Position numbers and translations under genes: made by a program
Shown: positions 5,785 through 5,847 of the stretch, one piece after another
Layout of the letters: the number at the start of each line of letters is the position of its first letter
Numbering within the stretch: position 1 is the first letter of the stretch
The notes under the pieces: model-generated
The model's input: the letters and a program-made list of their open reading frames with translations, nothing else
What the model was told of the DNA's origin: nothing
The model's database searches: none
DNA from: Faecalicoccus sp.
GTDB taxonomy: Bacteria > Bacillota_I > Bacilli_A > Erysipelotrichales > Erysipelotrichaceae
Assembly: GCA_017941505.1 (NCBI GenBank)
Contig: JAGAWH010000107.1
Span: 1-5,847 of the forward strand
Reading direction: 5' to 3'
DNA length: 5,847 nt

Positions 5785-5847
5785 ATGCGGGCATATTCAG
5801 AAGTTTATCTGGATGAGGTTGTGGAAAACCAGGGAAAATTGTTTGAC
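5785..5847 (+). CDS. 5' end of an unrecognised gene, cut by the window edge
   Basis: Only the first 21 codons are present and the frame runs off the right edge. The ATG at 5785 is preceded by AGGTGAG (5774-5780), an excellent ribosome binding site. The product starts MRAYSEVYLDEVVENQGK: an acidic, probably helical N terminus without a signal peptide or membrane segment, so it looks cytosolic. I cannot name the family from this much. It has its own promoter region after the glnS terminator and is probably the first gene of a new unit. A short overlapping frame in the leader (5751-5816) is discussed in the findings. Confidence 0.75.
   Translation, partial: MRAYSEVYLDEVVENQGKLFD

Overview
This window looks like an ordinary chromosomal stretch of a low-GC Gram-positive bacterium (Bacillota). 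An Erysipelotrichia-like lineage would fit, but that is an inference and not firm. The evidence is A/T-rich intergenic DNA with strong Shine-Dalgarno sites, short GC-core intrinsic terminators with matching A and U tracts, a DegV-family protein, a Firmicutes-style membrane-anchored glycerophosphodiesterase and a CcpA-type cre site. All genes read on the + strand. I see no tRNA or rRNA gene, insertion sequence, CRISPR array or phage gene.

Layout: (1) 1-322 is the 3' end of a DegV/FakB-like fatty-acid-binding protein gene, closed by a textbook terminator. (2) 402-1694 is proA (glutamate-5-semialdehyde dehydrogenase), apparently its own transcription unit with no proB beside it. (3) 1695-1827 is an unusually busy leader: a putative promoter set in an inverted repeat, a cre operator just downstream of the -10, and a 12-bp hairpin whose loop shows a decoy Shine-Dalgarno sequence. 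(4) 1828-2088 encodes an acidic 86-residue protein that I do not recognise, followed by a clear terminator. (5) 2181-3935 encodes a 584-residue protein with about seven membrane segments followed by a glycerophosphodiester phosphodiesterase domain. (6) 3994-5655 is glnS, a complete glutaminyl-tRNA synthetase, ending at a GAAA-tetraloop terminator. (7) 5785 to the edge is the first 21 codons of an unrecognised gene, behind a promoter flanked by an inverted pair of near-palindromes.

The genes do not form one pathway. They are mostly monocistronic housekeeping units: lipid handling (DegV, GDPD), proline synthesis (ProA) and translation (GlnRS). GDPD and glnS are the only pair without a visible terminator between them, so read-through is possible. 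I found no convincing new multi-gene system. The most interesting part is the regulatory leader of the small unknown gene at 1695-1827; the promoter of the last gene comes second.
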